64,000 bases of DNA from Ga0077555 sp050250755 (GCA_050250755.1 JBFWOB010000015.1:48917-112916), one strand, 5' to 3'. Counted from the first letter of the stretch, positions 19,659-28,475 are shown. Made by a program: numbers and translations. The notes: generated by a model not told the origin, from the letters alone.

Positions 19659-20434
19659 TGGGTCACAAAGTCAATCCCGTCGGCCTCCGCGTCGGCATCA
19701 ATCGTACGTGGGATAGCCGCTGGTTTGCCGGTCGCGACGAGTATGGCCGCCTCCTGCACGAGGACATGGCCATCCGGCGCCATATCTTGGCGCAACAGCG
19801 GCAGGCTGGCATTGCGCGCGTTGTGATCGAGCGTCCGCACCGCAAGTGCCGCGTCACCGTGCATTCCGCGCGTCCGGGCATTCTGATCGGCAAGAAGGGC
19901 GCCGACATCGAGAAGCTGCGCGGTGAGCTTGCGCGGCTCACCTCGTCCGAAGTTCATCTGAACATCGTCGAGGTCAGGAAGCCCGAGATCGACGCGACGC
20001 TGGTCGCCGAGACGATCGCGCAGCAGCTCGAGCGCCGTGTAGCGTTCCGCCGTGCGATGAAGCGCGCGATGCAGTCGGCCATTCGCCTTGGCGCGCATGG
20101 TATCAAGATCATCGTGTCCGGCCGCCTCGGTGGTGCGGAAATCGCGCGTGTCGAGAAGTACCACGAGGGGCGAGTCCCGTTGCACACGCTCCGCGCAGAC
20201 ATCGATTTCGGCTACGGCCTGGCCAAGACCGCCTACGGCGTCATCGGCGTCAAGGTATGGATCTTCAAGGGCGAGATCATGGATCACGATCCGATGGCTT
20301 CAGAGCGTCGGTCAACTGAGGCGCAGGAGAGTGGTGGCGGTGGTCGGCCCCCGCGTCGTGATGGCGATCGCGGTGACCGCGGCGGACGTCGTGACCGAGG
20401 CGACCGAGGTGATCGCGGCGGCGATCAGGCCTGA
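19658..20434 (+). CDS. rpsC: 30S ribosomal protein S3 with Arg-Gly-Asp-rich tail
   Basis: S3 forms part of the mRNA entry site. The ATG at 19658 overlaps the rplV stop; a GTG at 19655 is possible but adds nothing. The 258-residue protein has the KH domain with its GXXG loop (LIGKKGADIEKLR) and the C-terminal S3 domain up to VWIFKGE. After that comes a 40-residue low-complexity tail made of G, R and D (GDRGDRGGRRDRGDRGDRGG), longer and more repetitive than the short basic tails commonly seen. rplP starts 33 bp downstream. Confidence 0.97.
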   Translation: MGHKVNPVGLRVGINRTWDSRWFAGRDEYGRLLHEDMAIRRHILAQQRQAGIARVVIERPHRKCRVTVHSARPGILIGKKGADIEKLRGELARLTSSEVHLNIVEVRKPEIDATLVAETIAQQLERRVAFRRAMKRAMQSAIRLGAHGIKIIVSGRLGGAEIARVEKYHEGRVPLHTLRADIDFGYGLAKTAYGVIGVKVWIFKGEIMDHDPMASERRSTEAQESGGGGRPPRRDGDRGDRGGRRDRGDRGDRGGDQA

Positions 20435-20467
20435 GCCCGGCTCCGAGAGATTTGAGGACACGTTCCC

Positions 20468-20878
20468 ATGTTGCAACCGAAAAGAACGAAGTTTCGCAAG
20501 GCGTTCAAGGGCCGTATTCATGGCGCGGCCAAGGGCGGGACGGACCTCAATCTCGGCTCCTATGGTCTGAAGGCCATGGAGCCGGAGCGCCTTACCGCGC
20601 GCCAGATTGAGGCCGCACGACGCGCTATAACGCGACACATGAAGCGCGCAGGCCGCGTTTGGATCCGCATCTTCCCGGATGTTCCGGTCAGTAAGAAGCC
20701 GGCCGAGGTACGGATGGGTTCTGGCAAGGGTTCGCCTGAGCTCTGGGTGGCACGGGTCAAGCCGGGTCGCATCATTTTTGAGCTCGATGGCGTCGCCGAC
20801 AAAGTAGCTCGTGAGGCGCTGCAACTCGGCGCCGAAAAGCTGCCTATCAAGACGCGGATCGTGACACGGGTGCTCTGA
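20468..20878 (+). CDS. rplP: 50S ribosomal protein L16
   Basis: L16 organises the A-site tRNA-binding region of the 50S subunit. At 136 residues it is of normal length. It starts MLQPKRTKFRK and carries RRAITRHMKRAGRVWIRIFPD and the MGSGKGSPELWVARVKPG loop, whose Arg is the usual hydroxylation site. Standard position between rpsC and rpmC. Confidence 0.98.
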   Translation: MLQPKRTKFRKAFKGRIHGAAKGGTDLNLGSYGLKAMEPERLTARQIEAARRAITRHMKRAGRVWIRIFPDVPVSKKPAEVRMGSGKGSPELWVARVKPGRIIFELDGVADKVAREALQLGAEKLPIKTRIVTRVL

Positions 20879-20923
20879 GGCGAACCGATACGCCCGAGCC
20901 CCCAACGAGGAGACGAGAAGACA

Positions 20924-21130
20924 ATGTCGCGCGCAGCGAAGTTCAACGACCTGACGGTCGACCAGCTCGACGACGAGCTTACGAAGCTGAAGAAGGAGCA
21001 GTTCAATCTGCGCTTTCAGAGGGCTTCGGGTCAGCTCGAGAACACCGCGCGCGTTCGCGTCGTACGCCGCGATATCGCCCGCATCATGACCCTGGCGCGC
21101 CAGAAGCGCGTCGCGGGGCAGACGGCCTGA
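20924..21130 (+). CDS. rpmC: 50S ribosomal protein L29
   Basis: L29 lies next to L23 at the tunnel exit. The 68-residue protein is a two-helix family member with the LNLRFQ-type core here reading KKEQFNLRFQRASGQLENTA. AGGAGA precedes the ATG. It sits 45 bp after rplP and 24 bp before rpsQ. Confidence 0.96.
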   Translation: MSRAAKFNDLTVDQLDDELTKLKKEQFNLRFQRASGQLENTARVRVVRRDIARIMTLARQKRVAGQTA

Positions 21131-21154
21131 CGCCGGAACGAGGAATATAAGCCC

Positions 21155-21391
21155 ATGCCAAAGCGCATCCTGCAAGGCGTCGTCGTTTCCGACAAGAACG
21201 ACAAGACCGTCGTTGTCGAGGTCGAACGCCGCTTCACGCACCCGCTCTTCAAGAAGACGGTGCGTCGCACAAAGAAGTATCACGCTCACGACGAGAAGAA
21301 CGAGGCCAAGGTCGGTGATCGGGTTTGGATCGAGGAATGCCCTCCGATCTCGCGCCAGAAGCGCTGGATGGTCACTCGCCCGACCGCCTGA
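21155..21391 (+). CDS. rpsQ: 30S ribosomal protein S17
   Basis: S17 is a primary 16S rRNA-binding OB-fold protein. At 78 residues it has the expected GVVVSDKNDKTVVVEVERRFTHP core, KKYHAHDE and the GDRVWIEECPPISRQKRW end. An 86-bp gap to rplN follows, unusually wide for the spc junction, without a visible promoter or hairpin. Confidence 0.97.
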   Translation: MPKRILQGVVVSDKNDKTVVVEVERRFTHPLFKKTVRRTKKYHAHDEKNEAKVGDRVWIEECPPISRQKRWMVTRPTA

Positions 21392-21477
21392 CAAAGTCGG
21401 TAACTGGGCGCTGAAGGAATTGGTGCGGGCTGAGGCGCGGTGCGCGATGTCCGATTGAAGGATAAGGGGATCGGTCG

Positions 21478-21846
21478 ATGATCCAGATGGAAACAAACCT
21501 CGACGTCGCCGACAACTCCGGCGCTCGTCGCGTTCAGTGCATCAAGGTGCTGGGCGGCTCCAAGAGGCGGTACGCGACGATCGGGGACACCATCGTCGTC
21601 ACCGTGAAGGAGGCGATCCCGCGTGGTCGCGTCAAGAAGGGCCAGGTCATGAAGGCCGTGATCGTGCGCACCGCGAAGGGCGTTCGGCGCCCCGACGGCT
21701 CGCTGATCCGCTTCGACCGCAATGCTGCCGTGCTGGTCAATGCAACGGGCGAGCCGATCGGCACGCGCATCTTCGGACCAGTTACCCGCGAGCTCCGCGC
21801 CAGAAAGCACGTCAAGATCATGTCGCTTGCGCCGGAGGTGTTGTGA
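21478..21846 (+). CDS. rplN: 50S ribosomal protein L14
   Basis: L14 forms an intersubunit bridge with 16S rRNA. At 122 residues it matches the family exactly: METNLDVADNSGARRVQCIKVLGGS at the start, VKEAIPRGRVKKG in the middle and LAPEVL at the end. The first gene of the spc cluster; its TGA overlaps the rplX ATG (TGATG). Confidence 0.98.
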   Translation: MIQMETNLDVADNSGARRVQCIKVLGGSKRRYATIGDTIVVTVKEAIPRGRVKKGQVMKAVIVRTAKGVRRPDGSLIRFDRNAAVLVNATGEPIGTRIFGPVTRELRARKHVKIMSLAPEVL

Positions 21847-22172
21847 TGGCCGCGAAGATTAAAAAAGGCGATCACGTCATCGTCCTTGCGGGCCGCGATA
21901 AGGGCAAGCACGGCGAGGTGATCGAAGTGCGCCCCAAGGAAGGCCGGGCTCTGGTCCGTGGCGTCAACATCGTACGCCGCCATCAGCGCCAGACCGGGAC
22001 AACCGAGGGCGGTATCATCTCCAAGGAAGGCCCGATTCAACTGTCCAACCTCGCGCTCGAGGATCCGAAGGACGGCAAGCCGACCCGTGTCGGCTTCCGC
22101 ACTCTCGAGGACGGCAAAAAGGTGCGCTTTGCCAAGCGCTCGGGCGAGATCATTTCGGATAAGGCGAGCTGA
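21846..22172 (+). CDS. rplX: 50S ribosomal protein L24
   Basis: L24 is an assembly initiator for the 50S subunit and has a KOW motif. The ATG at 21846 overlaps the rplN stop and gives 108 residues starting MAAKIKKGDHVIVLAGRDKGK, the KOW domain. Reading the frame further upstream runs through rplN and is not coding. rplE begins two bases after the stop. Confidence 0.97.
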   Translation: MAAKIKKGDHVIVLAGRDKGKHGEVIEVRPKEGRALVRGVNIVRRHQRQTGTTEGGIISKEGPIQLSNLALEDPKDGKPTRVGFRTLEDGKKVRFAKRSGEIISDKAS

Positions 22173-22174
22173 CC

Positions 22175-22843
22175 ATGGCCGAGAAAGGTAACAAGGGCGC
22201 TCCCAAGGGCGGCGACAAGCAGGGCCAGAAGGGTAAGCCGGCAAAGCCTGCTGCTGGAGCTAAGGGCGCGAAAGCTGCGCCGAAGCCGCGTCCGGCCGAC
22301 TATCGTCCGCGCATGAAGGAGCACTACGAGAAAGTGGTGCGCGATGCGCTGCGCGAGAAGTTCGGCTATGGCAACCCGATGCAGATCCCGCGGCTCGAGA
22401 AGATCGTGCTCAACATGGGCATCGGCGAGGCCGTCGCGGATCGCAAGAAGGTCGACAATGCTGCGGGTGACCTCGCGTTGATTGCGGGCCAGCGCCCGGT
22501 CATTACGCGCGCGCGCCAATCGATCGCGACCTACAAGCTTCGCGAGAATATGCCGATCGGTGCCAAGGTGACGCTGCGCGGCGATCGCATGTACGAGTTT
22601 CTGGATCGCCTCGTGACGCTGGCATTGCCGCGGGTCAAGGATTTCCGTGGACTGAACCCAAAGAGCTTCGATACGCGCGGCAACTTCGCGTTCGGTCTTC
22701 GCGAGCACACTGTGTTCTACGAGATCGACTACGACAAGATCGACGAGACCTGGGGTATGGACGTGATCGTGTGCACCACGGCCAGCTCCGACGACGAAGC
22801 GCGCGAGTTACTCCGTGCCTTCAATTTTCCTTTCCGCAGCTAG
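22175..22843 (+). CDS. rplE: 50S ribosomal protein L5 with Lys/Ala/Gly-rich N-terminal extension
   Basis: L5 holds 5S rRNA in the central protuberance and contacts P-site tRNA. The L5 core runs from RMKEHYEKVVRDALREKFGY (near residue 46) to the FNFPFRS end with the usual IPRLEKIVLNMGIGEA and FRGLNPKSFDTRGNF segments. At 222 residues it is about 40 longer than the normal 179-185. The excess is an N-terminal lysine-, glycine-, alanine- and proline-rich stretch (residues 1-42). The ATG sits two bases after rplX, so the extension appears translated. An internal ATG at 22313 would yield a standard-size protein. Confidence 0.96.
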   Translation: MAEKGNKGAPKGGDKQGQKGKPAKPAAGAKGAKAAPKPRPADYRPRMKEHYEKVVRDALREKFGYGNPMQIPRLEKIVLNMGIGEAVADRKKVDNAAGDLALIAGQRPVITRARQSIATYKLRENMPIGAKVTLRGDRMYEFLDRLVTLALPRVKDFRGLNPKSFDTRGNFAFGLREHTVFYEIDYDKIDETWGMDVIVCTTASSDDEARELLRAFNFPFRS

Positions 22844-22918
22844 GGCTTAACCTTGCACGGCGTGGATGCCCACCGGGCATCGAAAGCGCCAACCAATAAG
22901 TGGGCCTTGGAGGACCTG

Positions 22919-23224
22919 ATGGCCAAGAAGAGTTCAGTCGAGAAGAACCAGCATCGACGCAAGCTCGTTGCGCACTTCGCTGAAAAGCGTGCGGCGCTGA
23001 AGGAGATTGCCAACGACAGCAAGCAGCCGCCCGAAATTCGTTTTCAGGCGCGCATGAAGCTGGCGCAACTTCCGCGTAATTCGTCGAAGACGCGCATCCG
23101 CAATCGTTGTGAGCTTACTGGGCGTTCGCGCGGCTATTACCGCAAGCTTCGTGTCTGCCGTAACCAGCTTCGTGAGCTGGCGAGCCAGGGATTGATCCCC
23201 GGCATGGTCAAGTCGAGCTGGTAA
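22919..23224 (+). CDS. rpsN: 30S ribosomal protein S14 (zinc-free long form)
   Basis: S14 binds 16S rRNA in the 30S head. I start it at ATG 22919, after GGAGG, giving 101 residues from MAKKSSVEKNQHRRK. It lacks the CXXC pairs of the short zinc form; the core segment reads RIRNRCELTGRSRGYYRKL. Reading further upstream would add 22 residues without homology. Standard spc position between rplE and rpsH. Confidence 0.97.
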   Translation: MAKKSSVEKNQHRRKLVAHFAEKRAALKEIANDSKQPPEIRFQARMKLAQLPRNSSKTRIRNRCELTGRSRGYYRKLRVCRNQLRELASQGLIPGMVKSSW

Positions 23225-23237
23225 GGAGCACGTCAGG

Positions 23238-23636
23238 ATGTCCATGAATGATCCTCTCGGCGATATGCTGACTCGCATCCGCAATGCTTTGGAGCGCCGC
23301 CGGCCGAAGGTCTCGACGCCTGCCTCCAATTTGCGTGGACGGGTGCTCGACGTGCTGCAAGAGGAAGGTTATATCCGGGGGTACAGCCGGGTCGACCACC
23401 GCAGCGGTGTGAGCGAGTTCGACATCGAGCTCAAGTACAACAACGGCCAGCCGGCTATCCGCGAGATCAAGCGCATCTCGAAGCCGGGCCGCCGCGTGTA
23501 TTCGCTGGTGAAAGGCCTGATGCCTGTCGCCAACGGTCTTGGTGTCGCAATTTTATCGACCCCGAAGGGCGTCATGACCGACACCCGGGCCAGAGACGAA
23601 AAGGTGGGTGGTGAGGTGCTCTGCAGCATCTTCTGA
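23238..23636 (+). CDS. rpsH: 30S ribosomal protein S8
   Basis: S8 binds the central 16S rRNA domain and in E. coli represses the spc operon at rplE. At 132 residues it has the usual MNDPLGDMLTRIRNA start and the STPKGVMTDTRAR...GGEVLCSIF RNA-binding end. ATG 23238 is nine bases after AAGGAG (23223-23228). A 115-bp gap precedes rplF. Confidence 0.98.
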   Translation: MSMNDPLGDMLTRIRNALERRRPKVSTPASNLRGRVLDVLQEEGYIRGYSRVDHRSGVSEFDIELKYNNGQPAIREIKRISKPGRRVYSLVKGLMPVANGLGVAILSTPKGVMTDTRARDEKVGGEVLCSIF

Positions 23637-23751
23637 TCTGGCGCCGTTGCCCGGATCACGGCTCAGATCAGCGCTGAGCGCCAGCTTCGGGAATTACGGC
23701 AGCCGGTGAGAGCGGGCTGAGAGACCGGAACGAGATTTGGAAGGTAACGCG

Positions 23752-24294
23752 ATGTCGCGCATTGGCAAAAAACCGGTCCCCGTGCCCGCGAACGTGCAGG
23801 CCACGGTCAACGGTCAGGAAGTAAAGGTCAAGGGTCCGAAGGGCGAGTTGAAGTTCGTCGTTCCAGAGGTCCTCAAGGTCGAGAACGGCGAAGGTAGCAT
23901 CTCGGTGTCGCCGCGCGAGAATACGCAGGTGGCCCGCTCGATGTGGGGCACCTCGCGAACCCAGATCGATAACCTCGTGAAGGGCGTCGTGACAGGGTAC
24001 AATCAGGCGCTCGAAATTCACGGGGTTGGCTTCCGTGCTGGTATGAAGGGCAAGGACCTTCAGATGCAGCTCGGTTTCAGCCACGATATCGTCTACTCGA
24101 TCCCCGAGGGCATCACGATTCAGCTCGATGGTCCAAAGAAGGACACCATCATTCGGGTTTCGGGCATCGATAAGCAGAAGGTCGGCCAAGTTGCGGCGGA
24201 GTTGCGCGCTTTCCGCAAGCCCGAGCCCTATCAGGGTAAGGGCGTGCGCTACGAGGGCGAATACATCCTCCGCAAGGAAGGCAAGAAGAAGTGA
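23752..24294 (+). CDS. rplF: 50S ribosomal protein L6
   Basis: L6 lies near the sarcin-ricin loop. The ATG at 23752 follows GGAAGG and gives 180 residues beginning SRIGKKPVPVP. The duplicated fold is clear, with the LEIHGVGFRAGMKGKDLQMQLGFSH repeat and the C-terminal PEPYQGKGVRYEGEYI. An upstream TTG at 23737 overlaps the ribosome-binding site and is unlikely. Confidence 0.98.
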   Translation: MSRIGKKPVPVPANVQATVNGQEVKVKGPKGELKFVVPEVLKVENGEGSISVSPRENTQVARSMWGTSRTQIDNLVKGVVTGYNQALEIHGVGFRAGMKGKDLQMQLGFSHDIVYSIPEGITIQLDGPKKDTIIRVSGIDKQKVGQVAAELRAFRKPEPYQGKGVRYEGEYILRKEGKKK

Positions 24295-24307
24295 TCGAGG
24301 AGCGGCT

Positions 24308-24670
24308 ATGAGCGCCCACAGCATTCAATTCCAGAAGCGCCGTGCTCGCGTGCGGCGCGCCCTTCGCGAGGTGGCGGCAGGACGTCCGCGCCTCTCGGTG
24401 TTCCGGTCGTCGAAGCATATCTACGCCCAGCTGATCGACGATGCCCAGGGCAAGACGGTAGCTGCTGCGTCGAGCCTCGACCGCGAGCTGAAGGGCTCGT
24501 TGGCCAAGGGGGCCGACAAGGCCGCTGCCGCTGTCGTTGGCAAGTTGCTCGGCGAGCGCGCAGCGAAGGCTGGCATTCACGAGGTCGTTTTCGATCGCGG
24601 TGCCTACAAGTATCATGGGCGCGTCAAGGCGCTGGCGGATGCTGCCCGCGAGGCTGGCCTGAGCTTCTAG
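24308..24670 (+). CDS. rplR: 50S ribosomal protein L18
   Basis: L18 carries 5S rRNA to the 50S subunit with L5. ATG 24308 after GAGGAG gives 120 residues. The basic N-terminus (QKRRARVRRALRE), RPRLSVFRSSKHIYAQLIDD and the closing FDRGAYKYHGRVKALADAAREAGL are all typical. 13 bp after rplF; 101 bp before rpsE. Confidence 0.98.
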   Translation: MSAHSIQFQKRRARVRRALREVAAGRPRLSVFRSSKHIYAQLIDDAQGKTVAAASSLDRELKGSLAKGADKAAAAVVGKLLGERAAKAGIHEVVFDRGAYKYHGRVKALADAAREAGLSF

Positions 24671-24771
24671 CGCGATTGGAAACTGCATTGCGGCCCGCGT
24701 CGGGCACGCCACGGCGATGCCGAGGGCGGTTGACGAGGCGGAAGCCAGAAGAGAGTTGAAAGGAGCCCGGA

Positions 24772-25350
24772 GTGGCACGCAATCCTTCGAGAGACCGCGA
24801 CCGCGACGACGATCGCAAGGGTGAGTTCGCGGACAAGTTGGTCGCGCTCAACCGCGTCGCAAAGGTCGTCAAGGGCGGCAAGCGCTTCGGCTTTGCAGCG
24901 CTTGTCGTTGTGGGCGATCAGTCGGGCCAGGTTGGTTTCGGCCACGGCAAGGCGCGCGAGGTGCCCGAGGCAATCCGCAAGGCAACCGAAGCGGCACGAC
25001 GGGCGCTATTACGCGTGCCGATGCGCGACAAGCGCACGCTGCATCACGACAGCGTCGGTCATCATGGCGCCGGTAAGGTTCTGCTGCGGGCAGCACCTCC
25101 AGGCACCGGGATCATCGCCGGCGGCCCGATGCGCGCCGTCTTCGAAATGCTCGGCGTGCGCGACGTCGTTGCGAAGTCTATGGGCACCTCCAATCCTTAC
25201 AACATGGTGCGTGCCACATTCGACGCCTTGAAGGCTCAGGAGAATCCGCGGGCCGTTGCCGCACGTCGCGGTAAGAAGGTTTCTGAGATCGTGTCCCGCC
25301 GTCGAGACGGCGCGGGCGAGGCCACTGAGGGCGCTCCCGAGGCCGCGTGA
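24772..25350 (+). CDS. rpsE: 30S ribosomal protein S5
   Basis: S5 shapes the mRNA entry tunnel and affects accuracy. It starts at GTG 24772, after AAAGGAG, and is 192 residues. The double-stranded-RNA-binding-like domain (FADKLVALNRVAKVVKGGKR) and the C-terminal domain (HHDSVGHHGAGKVLLRAAPPGTGIIAGG) are intact. No change is seen in the loop tied to spectinomycin resistance. rpmD follows 58 bp downstream. Confidence 0.98.
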   Translation: MARNPSRDRDRDDDRKGEFADKLVALNRVAKVVKGGKRFGFAALVVVGDQSGQVGFGHGKAREVPEAIRKATEAARRALLRVPMRDKRTLHHDSVGHHGAGKVLLRAAPPGTGIIAGGPMRAVFEMLGVRDVVAKSMGTSNPYNMVRATFDALKAQENPRAVAARRGKKVSEIVSRRRDGAGEATEGAPEAA

Positions 25351-25408
25351 CCGCACGGAAGGCAACAGCTTTCCCGGCACGATAGACATCGCACGAAGGT
25401 GACGTGAT

Positions 25409-25618
25409 ATGGCAGACGAAAAGGCACCGGCGGGCAAGACGCTGACGGTCGAGCAGATCCGCAGCGCCATACGCCGGCCGGAGATTCAGACTCAGACCTT
25501 GAAGGGGTTGGGGCTGAATAAGATACGCCGCCGTCGTACGCTCGAGGACACCCCCGAGGTTCGCGGCATGATTCACAGCGTGCGCCATCTGGTACGCGTG
25601 GTCGAGAGCAAAGGCTGA
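25409..25618 (+). CDS. rpmD: 50S ribosomal protein L30
   Basis: L30 is a small late-assembly 50S protein. At 69 residues it is slightly longer than the usual 59-63 because of a charged start (MADEKAPAGK). The core TLKGLGLNKIRRRRTLEDTPEVRGMI is the family signature. It lies in its canonical place between rpsE and rplO. Confidence 0.97.
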   Translation: MADEKAPAGKTLTVEQIRSAIRRPEIQTQTLKGLGLNKIRRRRTLEDTPEVRGMIHSVRHLVRVVESKG

Positions 25619-25726
25619 TCCGGCAGCTCGCGGACGCCACTGGCAGCGACCGGCCCGGAGAGCGGGATTGTCGGGCAAGCGTCCAGCAGTCGCTGGCAAC
25701 GAGACGAAGGACGAGGAGTGGCGAGC

Positions 25727-26275
25727 ATGCGGCTCAACGAAATCAAGGACAGGGACGGCGCACGCAAGGCGCGCCTCCGGATTGGCCGCGGCATCGGCTC
25801 CGGTATCGGCAAGACAGGTGGTCGCGGCGGTAAGGGCCAGACAGCTCGCTCGGGCGTTGCTATTGGCGGCTTCGAGGGCGGCCAGATGCCGCTCTACCGC
25901 CGCCTCCCGAAGCGCGGCTTCACGCCGATCAATCGCCTCAAATTCAACGAGGTGACTTTGGCGCGCATCCAGGATGCGGTTGATCGCGGCCGCCTCGATA
26001 CGAGCCGCACAGTGGACATTGCAGCACTCGTTGCTGCTGGCTTGGTTCGCCGCGCGCTTGACGGTGTCCGCGTGATTGGCACGGGTGAGCTCAAGGCAAA
26101 GGTCGACGTGAAGGTCAATCATGCCACGGCTTCGGCCAAGGCGGCCATCGAGCAGGCTGGCGGCTCCGTCGAGCTCATCGTGAAGAAGGTGCTCGAGGCG
26201 GACGAGAAGAAGCGCGCCAAATCGGCAGCCAAGAAGACCAAGACGTCGAAGCCGAAGGGCGGTACGGCCGACTAA
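25727..26275 (+). CDS. rplO: 50S ribosomal protein L15
   Basis: L15 is a late 50S assembly protein. I start it at ATG 25727, eight bases after GAGGAG (25713-25718); GTG 25718 overlaps that site. The 182-residue protein begins MRLNEIKDRDGARK and has the glycine-arginine region GRGIGSGIGKTGGRGGKGQ, then GGFEGGQMPLYRRLPKRGF. It ends in a lysine-rich tail of about 20 residues (KKRAKSAAKKTKTSKPKGG), longer than in many relatives. A short imperfect hairpin (26275-26297) lies in the 175-bp gap before secY. Confidence 0.97.
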   Translation: MRLNEIKDRDGARKARLRIGRGIGSGIGKTGGRGGKGQTARSGVAIGGFEGGQMPLYRRLPKRGFTPINRLKFNEVTLARIQDAVDRGRLDTSRTVDIAALVAAGLVRRALDGVRVIGTGELKAKVDVKVNHATASAKAAIEQAGGSVELIVKKVLEADEKKRAKSAAKKTKTSKPKGGTAD

Positions 26276-26450
26276 GCACGTCCCCCACGGGCGTGCTGCG
26301 CTGCTCGCACCCTCTCCGGCCGCAATGGTAGCGGGCGGCGATTGCATCGTGGCGTGTCGATTGCCATTTTGTTGAGAGACGACAGGATCACGCGTCGCAG
26401 CAAGGAGTCAGACTCCTCGCGACGGGCGTCACGAGGAGCCAGATCCGGAC

Positions 26451-27800
26451 ATGGTATCCGCCGCCGAACAACTCGCGTCCAATCTCAACTTCGGAGCCTT
26501 TGCCAAGGCGGAGGAGCTCAAAAAGCGTATTTGGTTCACGCTTGGTGCGCTTCTGGTTTACCGGTTGGGCACGTTTATCCCGTTGCCTGGTATCGATCCG
26601 CAGAAGTTCGCAGAAATCTTCGAGCGCACGTCAAGCGGCATTCTAGGGCTCGTCAATCTGTTCTCGGGCGGTGCCATCGAACGTATGGCCATTTTCGCCT
26701 TGAACATCATGCCGTACATCTCGGCATCGATCATCATGCAGTTGATGTCGTCGATCATGCCTTCGCTGGAGGCATTGAAGAAGGAAGGCGAGCAAGGTCG
26801 CAAGCAAATCAACCAGTACACGCGGTACTTTACCGTCGCGTTGGCGACCTTCCAGGCCTACGGCATCGCGCTTGGGCTTGAGGGGCAGGGCGTCGTCTAT
26901 GATCCTGGCTGGTTCTTCCGTCTTTCAACGGTGATCACCCTCGTGGGTGGCACCATGTTCCTGATGTGGGTCGGCGAGCAGATCACGCAGCGCGGCGTCG
27001 GCAATGGCACGTCTCTGATTATCTTCGTCGGCATCATCGTGGGGCTGCCGAGCGCCATGGCCGGGCTCTTCGAGCTGTCCCGCACTGGAGCCCTGCGACC
27101 GGAAATTCTCATTCTCTTGCTCGTCGTGATGCTCGCGACCGTGGCCGCCATCGTCTACATGGAACGCGCGCAGCGCCGATTGTTGATCCAGTACCCGAAG
27201 CGCCAGGTCGGTAATCGCATGTTCCAAGGCGAGGCGTCGCATCTGCCGCTCAAACTGAATTCGTCGGGCGTTATTCCGCCGATCTTCGCCTCCTCGCTTC
27301 TGCTGCTACCGATTACCGCGGCGCAGTTCCTGAGTTCAGGCCAAAGCGGGCCAGAATGGCTGACGAATGCTGTCGCCCTGCTCGGGCACGGTCAGCCTGC
27401 TTATCTTGTGACGTATGTCGCGCTCGTTATCTTCTTTGCGTTTTTCTACACGGGCGTTGTCGTCAACGCGAATGACACGGCCGACAATCTGCGGAAGTAC
27501 GGTGGCTTCATCCCCGGCATTCGTCCCGGCGCCAAAACGGCCGACTACATCAATTACGTTCTCACGCGCATCACGGTTCTCGGCGCAATCTACCTTGCCC
27601 TCGTCTGCGTGCTGCCAGAGATCATGATTTCCTATTGGGCGGTTCCCTTCTATTTCGGCGGTACGTCTCTGCTGATCGCGGTCAGCGTGACGATGGATAC
27701 GGTGGCACAGATCCAAAGCCACTTGATCGCGCAACAGTACGAAGGACTTATCAAGAAAGCGAAGCTCCGGGGCGCCACCACGCGCGGCGGCCGACGTTGA
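26451..27800 (+). CDS. secY: Protein translocase subunit SecY
   Basis: SecY is the channel of the general secretion translocon in the inner membrane. The 449-residue protein has ten predicted membrane segments. Family marks are YRLGTFIPLPGID in the first periplasmic loop region, the GTS(L)IIF segment after NGTSL, and the cytoplasmic loop QRRLLIQYPKRQVG. The last long loop (YVNYV-like DYINYVLTRIT) precedes TM9. It ends the spc group, 18 bp before adk. Confidence 0.98.
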   Translation: MVSAAEQLASNLNFGAFAKAEELKKRIWFTLGALLVYRLGTFIPLPGIDPQKFAEIFERTSSGILGLVNLFSGGAIERMAIFALNIMPYISASIIMQLMSSIMPSLEALKKEGEQGRKQINQYTRYFTVALATFQAYGIALGLEGQGVVYDPGWFFRLSTVITLVGGTMFLMWVGEQITQRGVGNGTSLIIFVGIIVGLPSAMAGLFELSRTGALRPEILILLLVVMLATVAAIVYMERAQRRLLIQYPKRQVGNRMFQGEASHLPLKLNSSGVIPPIFASSLLLLPITAAQFLSSGQSGPEWLTNAVALLGHGQPAYLVTYVALVIFFAFFYTGVVVNANDTADNLRKYGGFIPGIRPGAKTADYINYVLTRITVLGAIYLALVCVLPEIMISYWAVPFYFGGTSLLIAVSVTMDTVAQIQSHLIAQQYEGLIKKAKLRGATTRGGRR

Positions 27801-27818
27801 GGCACGGGAAGCGTAGCC

Positions 27819-28475
27819 ATGAATCTGATTTTGCTGGGACCGCCGGGCGCCGGTAAGGGAACGCAAGCCAAAGAAATAGAGAACCGCCACGGCCTGATTC
27901 AGCTTTCGACGGGAGACATGCTGCGCGCGGCGGTCAAGGCGGGAACCGAGGTCGGTCGCAAAGCCAAATCGATCATGGAGAGGGGCGAGCTCGTTTCCGA
28001 CGAGGTCGTGATCGGTATCATCTCCGATCGGATCGATCAGCCGGATTGCCAGAAGGGGTTCATTCTGGACGGCTTTCCGCGGACGTTGGCCCAGGCGTCG
28101 GCGTTGGACGACTTGCTTGCCCGCAAGAACCGGAAACTCCACGCGGTGATTGATCTCAAGGTCGATCCTAATCGCCTAGTCGATCGGATTGTTGGCCGCT
28201 ATACCTGCGCGAAGTGCGGCGCCGGCTATCACGATACCTTCAAGAAGCCGAAGGTGGAAGGTGTTTGCGACGTGTGTGGCAGTACCGAGTTCACGCGGCG
28301 CGCCGATGATAATGCGGAGACGGTGACGACGCGCTTGATGGCCTTCTACCGCGATACGTCGCCCCTGATTGGCTACTATTATTGCAAAGGCAACTTGCGA
28401 ACCGTCGATGGGATGGCTCCGATTGATCAAGTCGCTGCTGCTATAGAGAAGATCGTCGTGGAGGCGCGAGGCTGA
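27819..28475 (+). CDS. adk: Adenylate kinase with zinc-type LID
   Basis: Adenylate kinase interconverts ATP, AMP and ADP. The 218-residue protein starts with the P-loop GPPGAGKGT (residues 7-15) and has LSTGDMLRAAV and LDGFPRT for AMP binding. The long LID carries four cysteines (CAKCGAGYH...CDVCGS), the structural zinc site of the Gram-positive-like and some proteobacterial enzymes. It follows secY as usual, but rpsM does not follow it: the next gene is rpmB after 187 bp. Confidence 0.98.
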   Translation: MNLILLGPPGAGKGTQAKEIENRHGLIQLSTGDMLRAAVKAGTEVGRKAKSIMERGELVSDEVVIGIISDRIDQPDCQKGFILDGFPRTLAQASALDDLLARKNRKLHAVIDLKVDPNRLVDRIVGRYTCAKCGAGYHDTFKKPKVEGVCDVCGSTEFTRRADDNAETVTTRLMAFYRDTSPLIGYYYCKGNLRTVDGMAPIDQVAAAIEKIVVEARG

